Assembly: GCA_963717125.1 (NCBI GenBank)
Contig: CAVQVG010000001.1
Location: forward strand, 66,746-130,745
Direction: 5' to 3'
DNA: 64,000 nt
From: RYN-230 sp963717125
GTDB taxonomy: Bacteria; Actinomycetota; Actinomycetes; Streptosporangiales; Streptosporangiaceae
Below, piece after piece: positions 1 to 7,477 of the stretch (position 1 is its first letter; each line of letters opens with the position of its first letter). The notes beneath the pieces are model-generated. The model saw only the letters and a list, made by a program, of their open reading frames with translations. It was not told the origin of the DNA and did no database searches. A program made the translations under genes and the position numbers.

Positions 1-999
1 GGCGCGGTGCTCTACCACTACTACCGGACGTACATCAACCCGCCGGACTTCGCCGGGCCGGGCACCGGCTCCGTGCTGGTGCAGATCAAGCCGGGCCAGA
101 GCGCCACCGCGGTCGGCGAGCGGCTGGCCGCGCTCGGCGTGGTGGCCAGCGCCCGCTCGTTCTCCAACGCGGCCAAGGCCAGCCCCAAGGGCAACGCGCT
201 GGAGCCCGGCACCTACCGGGTGCGCGAGCACATGAAGGCTGCGCTGGCGCTGGCCCTGCTGCTCAAGCCGTCCAGCCGGATCCAGGCCAAGGTGACCATT
301 CCGGAAGGTTTCCGGCTGTCCGAGATCATCGCGCGGCTGGGCCAGGCGACCGGCAACGTCAAGGGGTACCAGCAGGCCATCGCGCACCCGGCCGGCCTGG
401 GCCTGCCCGCGTTCGCGCACGGCCGGCCCGAGGGATACCTGTTCCCGGCCACCTACGACATCCAGCCGGGCACCTCGCCGGCGGCCGTGCTGAAGAGCAT
501 GGTGCAGCAGTTCGACCAGCAAGCCACCAGCATGGGGCTGCCCGCCGCGGCCGCCCGGGCGCACGAGAGCGAGGCCGCGGTGATCACCGTGGCCAGCATC
601 ATCGAGGCCGAGGGCAAGCTGCTGTCGGAGTACCCGGAGATCGCTGAGGTGGTCTACAACCGGCTCAACGCGGTCCCGCCGGTCAAGCTCCAGCTCGACA
701 CGACCGTGCTGTACGCGATGAGCCTGAAGCACAGCAAGGCGGCGTTCAGCACCACGTTCCCGTCGCCGTACAACACGTACCTGCACGCGGGCCTGCCGCC
801 GGGGCCGATTGACAGCCCGGGCAAGACCGCGATCGCGGCCGCGCTGCACCCGGCGCACGGCAACCTGCTGTACTTCCTGACCATCAACTCGGCCACCGGG
901 AAGACGCTGTTCTTCAGCAATGCCGCCGCGTTCGACGCCGCCGTGGCGAAGTACGGCAGCACCGGCAACGGCACCGGCACGCACACCGGTTCCGGCTGA
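1..999 (+). CDS. mltG: Endolytic murein transglycosylase MltG (5' end outside window)
   Basis: MltG (YceG family) is a membrane-anchored lytic transglycosylase that cuts nascent peptidoglycan and ends glycan strand growth. The frame is open from base 1 with no convincing start, so the N-terminal cytoplasmic part and membrane helix lie upstream of the window. Visible are a LysM-like/YceG N-terminal part (VQIKPGQSATAVGERL) and the catalytic domain with the conserved SIIEAEG stretch holding the presumed catalytic Glu, followed by VVYNRLN and LDTTVLYA. The tail is short, Gly/Thr-rich and probably disordered. aroE follows 11 bp after the stop, the usual mltG-aroE order in actinobacteria, so co-transcription is likely. 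Confidence 0.93.
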   Translation, partial: GAVLYHYYRTYINPPDFAGPGTGSVLVQIKPGQSATAVGERLAALGVVASARSFSNAAKASPKGNALEPGTYRVREHMKAALALALLLKPSSRIQAKVTIPEGFRLSEIIARLGQATGNVKGYQQAIAHPAGLGLPAFAHGRPEGYLFPATYDIQPGTSPAAVLKSMVQQFDQQATSMGLPAAAARAHESEAAVITVASIIEAEGKLLSEYPEIAEVVYNRLNAVPPVKLQLDTTVLYAMSLKHSKAAFSTTFPSPYNTYLHAGLPPGPIDSPGKTAIAAALHPAHGNLLYFLTINSATGKTLFFSNAAAFDAAVAKYGSTGNGTGTHTGSG

Positions 1000-1010
1000 G
1001 CACAAGCGTC

Positions 1011-1838
1011 ATGAAAGCGGCGGTTCTCGGCTCGCCGATCGCGCATTCGCTATCCCCGGTGCTGCACCGGGCCGCGTATCAGGCGCTCAGCCTGACCGGC
1101 TGGTCCTACGGGGCCATCGAGTGCGACGAGGCCGGGCTGCCCGGGCTCATCGCGGGGTGCGGCCCGGAGTGGGCCGGGCTGTCCCTCACCATGCCGCTCA
1201 AGCGGGCCGTGCTCAGCTTGCTGGACGAGGCCGAGCCGCTGGTGGCCGAAGTCGGCGCGGCCAACACGGTGTGCTTCGACGCCGGGCGGCGGCACGGGCA
1301 CAACACCGATGTGCCGGCCATGGCAGCCGTCATCACCGAGGTGGCCCCGGGCCTGCCCGCAGACCCCGGCCAGGTGCTCATTCTGGGTGGCGGCGCGACC
1401 GCGTGCTCCGCGCTGGCCGCGGCGCGCGGGCTCGGCGCCGGCCAGGTTACGGCCGCGGTCCGCGACCCGCAGCGGGCTGGTGACCTGCTGGCCGCCGCGG
1501 ACCGGCTCGGTGTACCCGTCCAGCTGGCCCCGTTCGGCGACCCGGCGCAGCCCGCACCCGGGCTGCTCATCTCCACCGTCCCGGCGGGCGCGGCCGACCA
1601 CTACGCGGAGCGGATCCGGCAGGGCACGCTCCGCCCGGGCTGCGTGCTCGACGTGGTGTACCACCCGTGGCCCACCGCGCTGGCCACCGCCGCCCAGCAG
1701 GCCGGGGTGCCGACCGCGGGCGGATTCGCGCTGCTGCTGCAGCAGGCCGCGCGGCAGGTCGAGCTGATGACCGGCAAATCGGCCCCGGTCGAGGCGATGC
1801 GCGCCGCTGGGCTGGCCGCGCTGGCGGGCCGCCGGTAA
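1011..1838 (+). CDS. aroE: Shikimate dehydrogenase
   Basis: AroE reduces 3-dehydroshikimate to shikimate with NADPH in aromatic amino acid synthesis. The 275-residue protein has family length. The N-terminal substrate domain begins with AVLGSPIAHSLSPVLH, and SHSLSP-type serines bind shikimate. The AANTV and HNTD motifs follow, then a Rossmann dinucleotide loop LILGGGATA and the C-terminal GFALLLQQAARQ helix typical of AroE. The ATG lies 11 bp after the mltG stop with no good Shine-Dalgarno, suggesting translational coupling. AroE paralogues such as YdiB or quinate dehydrogenases cannot be excluded by eye, but the mltG-aroE context favours the biosynthetic enzyme. Confidence 0.93.
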   Translation: MKAAVLGSPIAHSLSPVLHRAAYQALSLTGWSYGAIECDEAGLPGLIAGCGPEWAGLSLTMPLKRAVLSLLDEAEPLVAEVGAANTVCFDAGRRHGHNTDVPAMAAVITEVAPGLPADPGQVLILGGGATACSALAAARGLGAGQVTAAVRDPQRAGDLLAAADRLGVPVQLAPFGDPAQPAPGLLISTVPAGAADHYAERIRQGTLRPGCVLDVVYHPWPTALATAAQQAGVPTAGGFALLLQQAARQVELMTGKSAPVEAMRAAGLAALAGRR

Positions 1839-1894
1839 ACGGATTGCAACCGATTCCGGTGGACGTGCCCTGGCCGGGAACATAGCGTGATGAC

Positions 1895-3256
1895 ATGCGT
1901 GATGGGGGGATGGTTGCGGGGATTGTGGCCCATGATCCAGTGGCGCTCGGCGCCGCCTACGATCACTACGCCCCGGGGCTTTACGCGTACTGCCAGTCAC
2001 TGCTGAGCGAGCCGGCCGAAGCGGCCGACGCGGTGCATGACACGTTCGTGATCGCGGCGGTCCGGCTGGGCGGGCTGCGCACGACCAGCCGGTTCCGGCC
2101 CTGGCTCTACGCGGTGGCCAGGAACGAGTGCCGGCGTCAGCTGGCCAGCCGGGAAGCGGGCCCGTTAGACCAGGACAGCGCGGGCCCGGGCGACGACACC
2201 ACGGATTTCGGCGCCACGCTGGACCAGGCTGAGCTGCGCGAGCTGGTGCAGTCAGCGCTGGCCGGGCTCAGCCCCGATGACCGGGAGATCGTCGAGCTCA
2301 GCATGCGGCACGCGTTCTACGGCGCGGACCTGGCCGACGCGCTCGGCGTGCCACGGAACCAGGCCCACGGGCTGGCGGCCCGCGGCCGGGCTCACCTGGA
2401 CAGCGCGCTGGGTGCGCTGCTCGTCACCCGGTCCCGGCAGGGCTCATGCGCGGCGCTGGCCCAGATCCTGGCCAGCTGGGACGGGGAGCTGACCCCGGCC
2501 ATCCGCAAGCAGGTGGCCCGGCACATCACCGGATGTGACTGGTGCGGTGAGCGGCGCCGGCGCGAGCTGAGCCCGATGGCGCTGCTGGGCATGCTGCCGG
2601 TGCCCGAGCTGCCACCCGGCCTGCGGGACCAGGTGCTGTCCCTGGTCAAAGACGACTCGCCAGATGCGGCGGTCTTGCGCGGCGAGGTGGCGCGCCGGGC
2701 GGAGCCGTTCGCCCGGTCCGGGTTCCCGGTGCCGCTGGACCGGCTGGCCGCGGCGCACGGGCCAGCCACGTTCATCCCGGCGGCCGGGGTGCTGGTCGCG
2801 GTGTTCGCCGTGTTCGGCGGCGGCGCGGTGCTGGTATCGAACACGCTGCCCAGGTCGGGATCGCCCGCGGTCTCGGCGCTGGCGCCGGTGGCGCCGTCGG
2901 CCGCGCCGGCGCCGTCGGCCCGCCCACCCGCGTCCGCGCAGGCGCGCAATGGCCGCCGGGGCGGTGCCCAGCTGCGCCAGGGCCGGGCCGGGTCGTCACT
3001 GGCGGCCCGGTTGACCGGGGCCCGGCACACCGCGGGCAAGCCGAAGCCGTCGAAGTCCAGGACGGCGTCGCCGAGCCCAAGCCCGGCCAAGTCGCCGAGC
3101 CACACGCCCACGCCCACGCCGAGCACACCTAGCCCGACGCCGAGCCCGACCCAGACGCCGACCCCGACGCCGTCCCCGACCCCGAGCCCGACTCCCACCC
3201 CGACGCCCAGTGGGTCGGGTACCGCGACCGCGCCGGCCACGGTGGGCTCGGCCTGA
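1895..3256 (+). CDS. ECF-type sigma factor with fused zinc-finger, membrane segment and P/T-rich tail
   Basis: The 453-residue protein starts as an ECF sigma factor. Sigma region 2 (about residues 10-85) includes AYDHYAPGLYAYCQ and FRPWLYAVARNECRR. Region 4 (about 115-175) includes LAGLSPDDREIVEL and a helix-turn-helix. After it comes HITGCDWC, matching the HxxxCxxC pattern of zinc-binding anti-sigma domains. Next are one hydrophobic membrane segment (about 290-310, FIPAAGVLVAVFAVFGG) and a long Ser/Pro/Thr repeat tail expected outside the cell. Sigma factor and anti-sigma-like module are therefore on one chain, implying a membrane-tethered regulator. An alternative start is the ATG at 1910, preceded by a G-rich stretch. 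It stands alone, oriented away from aroE's neighbours. The regulon and signal are unknown. Confidence 0.82.
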   Translation: MRDGGMVAGIVAHDPVALGAAYDHYAPGLYAYCQSLLSEPAEAADAVHDTFVIAAVRLGGLRTTSRFRPWLYAVARNECRRQLASREAGPLDQDSAGPGDDTTDFGATLDQAELRELVQSALAGLSPDDREIVELSMRHAFYGADLADALGVPRNQAHGLAARGRAHLDSALGALLVTRSRQGSCAALAQILASWDGELTPAIRKQVARHITGCDWCGERRRRELSPMALLGMLPVPELPPGLRDQVLSLVKDDSPDAAVLRGEVARRAEPFARSGFPVPLDRLAAAHGPATFIPAAGVLVAVFAVFGGGAVLVSNTLPRSGSPAVSALAPVAPSAAPAPSARPPASAQARNGRRGGAQLRQGRAGSSLAARLTGARHTAGKPKPSKSRTASPSPSPAKSPSHTPTPTPSTPSPTPSPTQTPTPTPSPTPSPTPTPTPSGSGTATAPATVGSA

Positions 3257-3683
3257 GTCACCGGCCCGCCGGGCGGCCGCCGGGAATACCACCGGGCGGT
3301 TCATTGCTGTTACGCTTACCTGACGACCAGCCCGGCATGTCCGTGCTGGGCGTGCAAGCGGAGGACCACCTCCCACCTAGCCGGCCACTAGGCTGGCGGG
3401 TAGCCTGTCGGCCTTCAGGGCTGGCCAGGCAGGCCGGGCGAACCGCCCCGGTCGTGGCCGCCATTGGCGGACACCGATCAGGGGCTGCCAGTTCCGGTCG
3501 ACTACAAATCCCGCTGCGGAATCCGGAGCGGGGGTTGTGGCGTTAGGTGGGCTTCGCATGCACCGGTGCGGGGCCCTTTTACGTGCGGCAGGAAGACGCC
3601 GCAGGGACGAGCTTCGCGGGATGGTCGCAGCGCAGCCGATCCGGGCACCAGGCCCGGACGGTGACCAGGCCCAAGGAGGTCAC
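3257..3683 (+). other. 427-bp leader region upstream of infC
   Basis: No convincing gene is seen here. The region carries a strong hairpin (3504-3538, listed separately) and a 10-bp perfect palindrome GCACCGGTGC near 3559-3568 followed by CCCTTTT. It is probably the promoter and 5' untranslated leader of the infC-rpmI-rplT operon, whose leader is regulatory in many bacteria. The in-frame upstream extension of infC (from 3537) lacks conservation and is treated as leader. Confidence 0.45.
3504..3538 (+). promoter_or_regulatory. Predicted leader hairpin upstream of infC
   Basis: A 12-nt arm ACAAATCCCGCT (3504-3515) pairs with AGCGGGGGTTGT (3527-3538), with one A.G mismatch and one U.G wobble. 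The loop can form a further CGG/CCG step. No U-run follows, so it is not a simple terminator. Its place in the leader of the IF3/L35/L20 operon suggests a regulatory RNA element, but it does not match a leader class that I can name. Confidence 0.35.
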
Positions 3684-4388
3684 ATCAGCGCCGAACCCCG
3701 TATCAACGACCGCATCCGCGTACCCGAAGTGCGGCTCGTCGGTCCGAACGGTGAGCAGGTCGGGATCGTCGCCCTCAACGACGCGCTCCGGCTGGCTCAG
3801 GAATCGGACCTCGACTTGGTGGAGGTTGCGCCCACCGCGCGCCCGCCGGTCTGCAAGCTCATGGACTACGGAAAGTTCAAGTACGAGTCCGCGCTCAAGG
3901 CCCGCGAGTCACGCAAGAACCAGGCGCAGACGGTCATCAAGGAGATCAAGCTCCGGCCGAAGATCGACCCGCACGACTACGGGACCAAGAAGGGTCACGT
4001 TGAGCGGTTCCTCAAGCAGGGTGACAAGGTCAAGGTGACCATCATGTTCCGTGGGCGCGAGCAGTCCCGGCCCGAACTCGGGTTCCGGCTGCTGCAGCGC
4101 CTGGCCGGCGACGTCGAGGAGCTCGGCTTCGTGGAAGCCCAGCCCAAGCAGGACGGCCGGAACATGATCATGGTGATCGGACCGCACCGCAAGAAGAGCG
4201 AGTCCAAGTCCGAACGCAGCGCGGCCCGGGAGGAGTCGGCTGAGGCACCCCGGTCGGTGCCCCGGCCACGCCGCCCAGCGGCGCCGCCCGGCGGGGCCAG
4301 CCACGCTAACGCCAGCCAGCCCACTGGTAACCAGAACAGCACTGGCCACCAGAACGGGGCAGGCACCGGGGAGCAGGCGGGCGCCTGA
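3684..4388 (+). CDS. infC: Translation initiation factor IF-3, probable AUC start
   Basis: IF-3 binds the 30S subunit and proofreads start codons. Conserved stretches are EPRINDRIRVPEVRLVG, PPVCKLMDYGKFKYE, LRPKIDPHDY and KITIMFRGREQ-type sequence, ending in a disordered Asn/Gly/Pro-rich tail. The conserved protein begins ISAEPRIND, and directly before it is a perfect AAGGAGGT (3673-3680) spaced 3 nt from ATC at 3684. I therefore place the start at this AUC codon. The only in-frame ATG nearby (3621) would add 21 non-conserved residues and lacks a good ribosome site. Non-AUG starts that IF-3 itself discriminates against are classic for infC autoregulation. First gene of infC-rpmI-rplT. Confidence 0.93.
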   Translation: MSAEPRINDRIRVPEVRLVGPNGEQVGIVALNDALRLAQESDLDLVEVAPTARPPVCKLMDYGKFKYESALKARESRKNQAQTVIKEIKLRPKIDPHDYGTKKGHVERFLKQGDKVKVTIMFRGREQSRPELGFRLLQRLAGDVEELGFVEAQPKQDGRNMIMVIGPHRKKSESKSERSAAREESAEAPRSVPRPRRPAAPPGGASHANASQPTGNQNSTGHQNGAGTGEQAGA

Positions 4389-4439
4389 GCCAGGACAGGA
4401 CCGCACCTCAGTCTTAGCTGCCGGGGGCACCAAGGACAG

Positions 4440-4481
4440 CGGATGCCGGCAGGCATCCGAGGCACCGTGCCGCCACGGCAC
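4440..4481 (+). promoter_or_regulatory. Tandem hairpins in the infC-rpmI gap
   Basis: Two perfect stem-loops lie side by side: CGGATGCC/GGCATCCG (4440-4447 and 4452-4459, loop GGCA) and GTGCCG/CGGCAC (4467-4472 and 4476-4481, loop CCA). They end 27 bp before the rpmI start. This spot hosts L20-binding or processing structures in other bacteria, and a similar role here is inferred from position only. Confidence 0.4.
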
Positions 4482-4508
4482 GTAACCAACACGGAGACGA
4501 CGGCCACC

Positions 4509-4703
4509 ATGCCGAAGATGAAGACGCACAGCGGCGCCGCCAAGCGGTTCCGGCTCACCGCGACCGGCAAGGTGATGCGCCGCCGGGCCAACATGAACCA
4601 CCTGCTCGAGCACAAGTCAAGCCGGCGAACCCGGCGGCTGAACAAAGACCTGACGCTGGCCCCGGCTGACGTCAGGAAGACCAAGAAGCTGCTGGGTAAG
4701 TAA
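4509..4703 (+). CDS. rpmI: 50S ribosomal protein L35
   Basis: A 64-residue, very basic protein beginning PKMKTHSGAAKRF, the hallmark of L35, and containing GKVMRRRANMNHLLEHKS. L35 is a structural protein of the large ribosomal subunit. The longer upstream open frame (from 4443) includes the hairpin region and is not conserved, so the ATG at 4509 is chosen. GGAG near 4493 is the likely ribosome site. It sits between infC and rplT in the standard order. Confidence 0.97.
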   Translation: MPKMKTHSGAAKRFRLTATGKVMRRRANMNHLLEHKSSRRTRRLNKDLTLAPADVRKTKKLLGK

Positions 4704-4733
4704 CCCGGCCCGGCCCGCAAGGGAGTCAGTGAA

Positions 4734-5123
4734 ATGGCACGCGTGAAGCGGGCTGTCAACGCCCACAAGAAGCGCAGGGTTGTCCTTGAGCGGGCGAGCG
4801 GTTACCGGGGCCAGCGCTCCCGGCTCTACCGCAAGGCCAAGGAGCAGGTCCTGCACTCGATGACGTACGCCTACCGGGACCGCAAGGACCGGAAGGGTGC
4901 GTTCCGGCGGCTGTGGATCCAGCGCATCAACGCCGCGGCGCGCGCCGACGGCATCACCTACAACCGGTTCGTGCAGGGCCTCAGGCTGGCCGACGTCGAG
5001 GTGGACCGCCGGATGCTGGCCGAACTCGCGGTGAGCGACCCAGCCGCCTTCTCCACGCTGGTCGAGGTGGCCAAGGCCGCCTTGGCCGAGGCCGGCCCGG
5101 ACGCGGCCAGCGCGGCGGCCTGA
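4734..5123 (+). CDS. rplT: 50S ribosomal protein L20
   Basis: A 129-residue basic protein starting ARVKRAVNAHKKRR with the family motifs GYRGQRSRLYRKA, YRDRKDRKGAFRRLWI and INAAARADG. L20 is essential for early large-subunit assembly and is the autoregulator of this operon in several bacteria. AAGGGAG lies just before the ATG. The Ala-rich C-terminus is ordinary for actinobacteria. Confidence 0.98.
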   Translation: MARVKRAVNAHKKRRVVLERASGYRGQRSRLYRKAKEQVLHSMTYAYRDRKDRKGAFRRLWIQRINAAARADGITYNRFVQGLRLADVEVDRRMLAELAVSDPAAFSTLVEVAKAALAEAGPDAASAAA

Positions 5124-5154
5124 CGCCGCCCGGCCAGCCCACAGGGGCGATCTG

Positions 5155-6033
5155 ATGCGGCCGGCCGGCGCCGAGCTGACCAGCATCCGGTCGCCCAGGG
5201 TCAAAGCCGCCCGCCAGCTCGGCAAGCGGGCGCTCCGGCAACGGGCCAGGGCGTTCCTGGCCGAAGGGCCGCAGGCGGTCGGCGAGGCGCTGGCCGCCGG
5301 TGACGTGGTGTCCGAGCTGTTCATCACGGCGACCGCACAGGCCCGCTACGGCGAGCTGGCCAGCCTCGCCGCCGCGCAGGGCGCCGAGGTGCACCCGGTC
5401 AGCGGCGAGGTGATGGCCGAGCTGGCGCAGACCGTCACGCCACAAGGAGTGCTGGCCGTCTGCCGGTTCATCGACGTGCCGCTGGCCACGGTGACCGGCC
5501 CGGCGCGCGGGGCCGGCGGGGCGCCGCGCCTCGCGGTGATCCTGGCCAACGTCCGCGACCCGGGCAACGCCGGCACGGTGCTGCGCACCGCCGACGCCGC
5601 GGGCGCGGGCGCGGTGCTCTTCGCCGGGTCCTCGGTGGACCCGTACAACAGCAAATGCGTCCGCGCATCCGCGGGCAGCCTGTTCCATCTGCCGGTCGTG
5701 ACCGGCACGCCGGTGCCCGAGGCGGTCCGGGGGTTGCGCGCGGCCGGGCTGCGCGTGCTGGCCGCGGACGGCGGCGCCAGCCGGACCCTGGATGACCTGC
5801 AGGCCGACGGAACTCTCAGCGGCGGCACCGGCTGGCTGTTCGGCAACGAGGCGTGGGGGCTGCCAGCCGACGTCCGCGCGCTGGCCGATGACATCGTCGC
5901 GGTGCCCATCTACGGCCGCGCGGAGAGCCTGAATCTGGCGGCCGCGGCCGCGGTCTGCCTCTACTCCTCGGCCCGGGCGCAAGGCCAGCAGGCCGCGCCC
6001 AGCCCGGTGGCCCGAAGCCTGGGAGAGCAGTGA
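5155..6033 (+). CDS. TrmH/SpoU-family RNA 2'-O-methyltransferase
   Basis: A 292-residue SPOUT-class methyltransferase that methylates a ribose 2'-OH in rRNA or tRNA using S-adenosylmethionine. The N-terminal substrate domain (about 1-115, with RAFLAEGPQAVGEAL) precedes the knotted SpoU domain with its three motifs: NVRDPGNAGTVLRTADA, FGNEAWGLP and PIYGRAESLNLAAAAAV. It follows rplT by 31 bp, matching the position of the rRNA methyltransferase gene (tsnR-like) after rplT in other actinobacteria. The exact target nucleotide cannot be told from sequence. Confidence 0.92.
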   Translation: MRPAGAELTSIRSPRVKAARQLGKRALRQRARAFLAEGPQAVGEALAAGDVVSELFITATAQARYGELASLAAAQGAEVHPVSGEVMAELAQTVTPQGVLAVCRFIDVPLATVTGPARGAGGAPRLAVILANVRDPGNAGTVLRTADAAGAGAVLFAGSSVDPYNSKCVRASAGSLFHLPVVTGTPVPEAVRGLRAAGLRVLAADGGASRTLDDLQADGTLSGGTGWLFGNEAWGLPADVRALADDIVAVPIYGRAESLNLAAAAAVCLYSSARAQGQQAAPSPVARSLGEQ

Positions 6034-6085
6034 CGCGCAGCGAACAGTGGGCCCGGGGGGCTGCCGCTGCCCGTCGCGCAGGCGC

Positions 6086-6091
6086 TAGAGT
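6086..6091 (+). promoter_or_regulatory. Candidate -10 element before the histidine kinase
   Basis: TAGAGT matches the common actinobacterial -10 form and lies 58 bp before the kinase ATG. No good -35 hexamer is visible 16-19 bp upstream, so this is only a candidate. Confidence 0.3.
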
Positions 6092-6148
6092 CTGATCACG
6101 TTGCGTCATTCACGGAAGCCCCGAAGGCCGGACGGAGGCGGCGGTCTC

Positions 6149-7348
6149 ATGGACAGGCTCATGCCCGACCTGGCGGCCACGCTGGCCAGCGTGCCGGCCG
6201 GGCAGGTGCTGGCGCCCGGCGGCGTGGTCTGCCCGGACGACCTGCCGGATGGCCTCGTCATCGCCGATCACGCCGGCCGGGTCATCGTGTTCAACCAGGC
6301 CGCCGCCCGGCTGACCGGCATCACCGCGCAGCACGCGCTGGGCCGGGACATCCGGCAGGTGCTCCCGCTCCAGGACACCGAGGGCCGCAGCTGGTGGGCG
6401 TGCACCGACCCGTACCGGGGCCTGTCCACCCGCACCAGGCACCAAGAGCGGCCGCTCGTCATGCCGGACGGCACCGAGTTCCTGGTCACCATGGGCTACG
6501 TGCGGGTGCCGCGCGGCAAGCCCGGGGTCACCTGGCCCGGGCTGGCACAGCCGGGCGCGGTCCAGCGCCTCGTGGTCGGCCTGCGCGGGGCTCAGCAGCG
6601 GGCCCGGCTGGAGCGCAGCCGCGCCGACCTGGTCTCCACCGTGGCCCATGAGCTCCGCTCCCCGCTGACCAGCGTCAAGGGCTTCACGGCCACGCTGCTG
6701 GCCAAGTGGACCCGGTTCACCGATGACCAGAAGCGGGTGATGCTGGAAACGGTCAACGCCGACGCGGACCGGGTGACCCGGCTGATCACGGAGCTGCTCG
6801 ACGTGTCCCGGATCGAGGCCGGCCGGATCGAGATCCACCGCCAGCTCGTGGACATCCCGCAGCGGGCGGAGAGAATCGTGGCCGGCCGGGCGGCCGCGGG
6901 CGACCCGCCGGAGCGGTTCCGCATCGAAGTCCCCGCCGAGCTGCCGGAGACCTGGCTGGACGCCGACAAGGTGGACCAGATCCTCGGCAACCTGGTCGAG
7001 AACGCGGTCCGGCACGGTGCTGGTACGGTGACAATCGTGGTACAGCCCGCCGACAACCTCGGCCCGCGCGCGGTCAGCCGGGCCGGCCCTCAGGCGTCCG
7101 CCGGTGCGCAGGCCACCGCGGTCGCGGTCAGCGTCCGCGACCAGGGCGACGGCGTACCGCCGGAACTGGTCCCGCGGATCTTCCGGCAGTTCTGGCGGGC
7201 GAAGCGGCGGGGCGGGGCCGGGCTCGGCCTGTACATCGTGAAGGGCCTGGTCGAGGCGCACGGCGGGTCGATCAGCGTGCAGAATGCGCCCGGCGGCGGC
7301 GCCGAGTTCCGATTTACCATGCCCGCCGGACTGCCCGACTTCGGGTAG
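6149..7348 (+). CDS. PAS-domain sensor histidine kinase
   Basis: A 399-residue soluble-looking kinase. An N-terminal PAS domain (about 25-130, DGLVIADHAGRVIVFNQAAARLTG) is followed by HisKA with phospho-acceptor His167 in VAHELRSPL. The HATPase domain has N box NLVENAVRHGAG and G boxes DQGDGVPPE and GAGLGLYIVKGLVEAHGG. No membrane segment is seen, so the signal is probably cytoplasmic and sensed by PAS. No response regulator gene is adjacent, making it an orphan kinase. I place the start at ATG 6149, with GGAGG at 6134-6138. A TTG at 6101 would add 16 residues without support. The 130-bp gap to pheS shows nothing notable. Confidence 0.92.
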   Translation: MDRLMPDLAATLASVPAGQVLAPGGVVCPDDLPDGLVIADHAGRVIVFNQAAARLTGITAQHALGRDIRQVLPLQDTEGRSWWACTDPYRGLSTRTRHQERPLVMPDGTEFLVTMGYVRVPRGKPGVTWPGLAQPGAVQRLVVGLRGAQQRARLERSRADLVSTVAHELRSPLTSVKGFTATLLAKWTRFTDDQKRVMLETVNADADRVTRLITELLDVSRIEAGRIEIHRQLVDIPQRAERIVAGRAAAGDPPERFRIEVPAELPETWLDADKVDQILGNLVENAVRHGAGTVTIVVQPADNLGPRAVSRAGPQASAGAQATAVAVSVRDQGDGVPPELVPRIFRQFWRAKRRGGAGLGLYIVKGLVEAHGGSISVQNAPGGGAEFRFTMPAGLPDFG

Positions 7349-7477
7349 CTGGCGGGCGCAGCGCGGCGGCCCCGGCCGGCCGCCCGCCCTGTTGCGGGCT
7401 TCCCCCGGCACCGGTGGCTCCCGCACGTCAGCTGCCCAGTGACCGGTTAGCCCAGAACCCAGCAGGAAGCAAGAGCG

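Noticed and set aside
7349..7477. T-box or attenuator leader before pheS
   Set aside because: No T-box consensus, Phe-rich leader peptide or terminator with U-run in the 129-bp gap.
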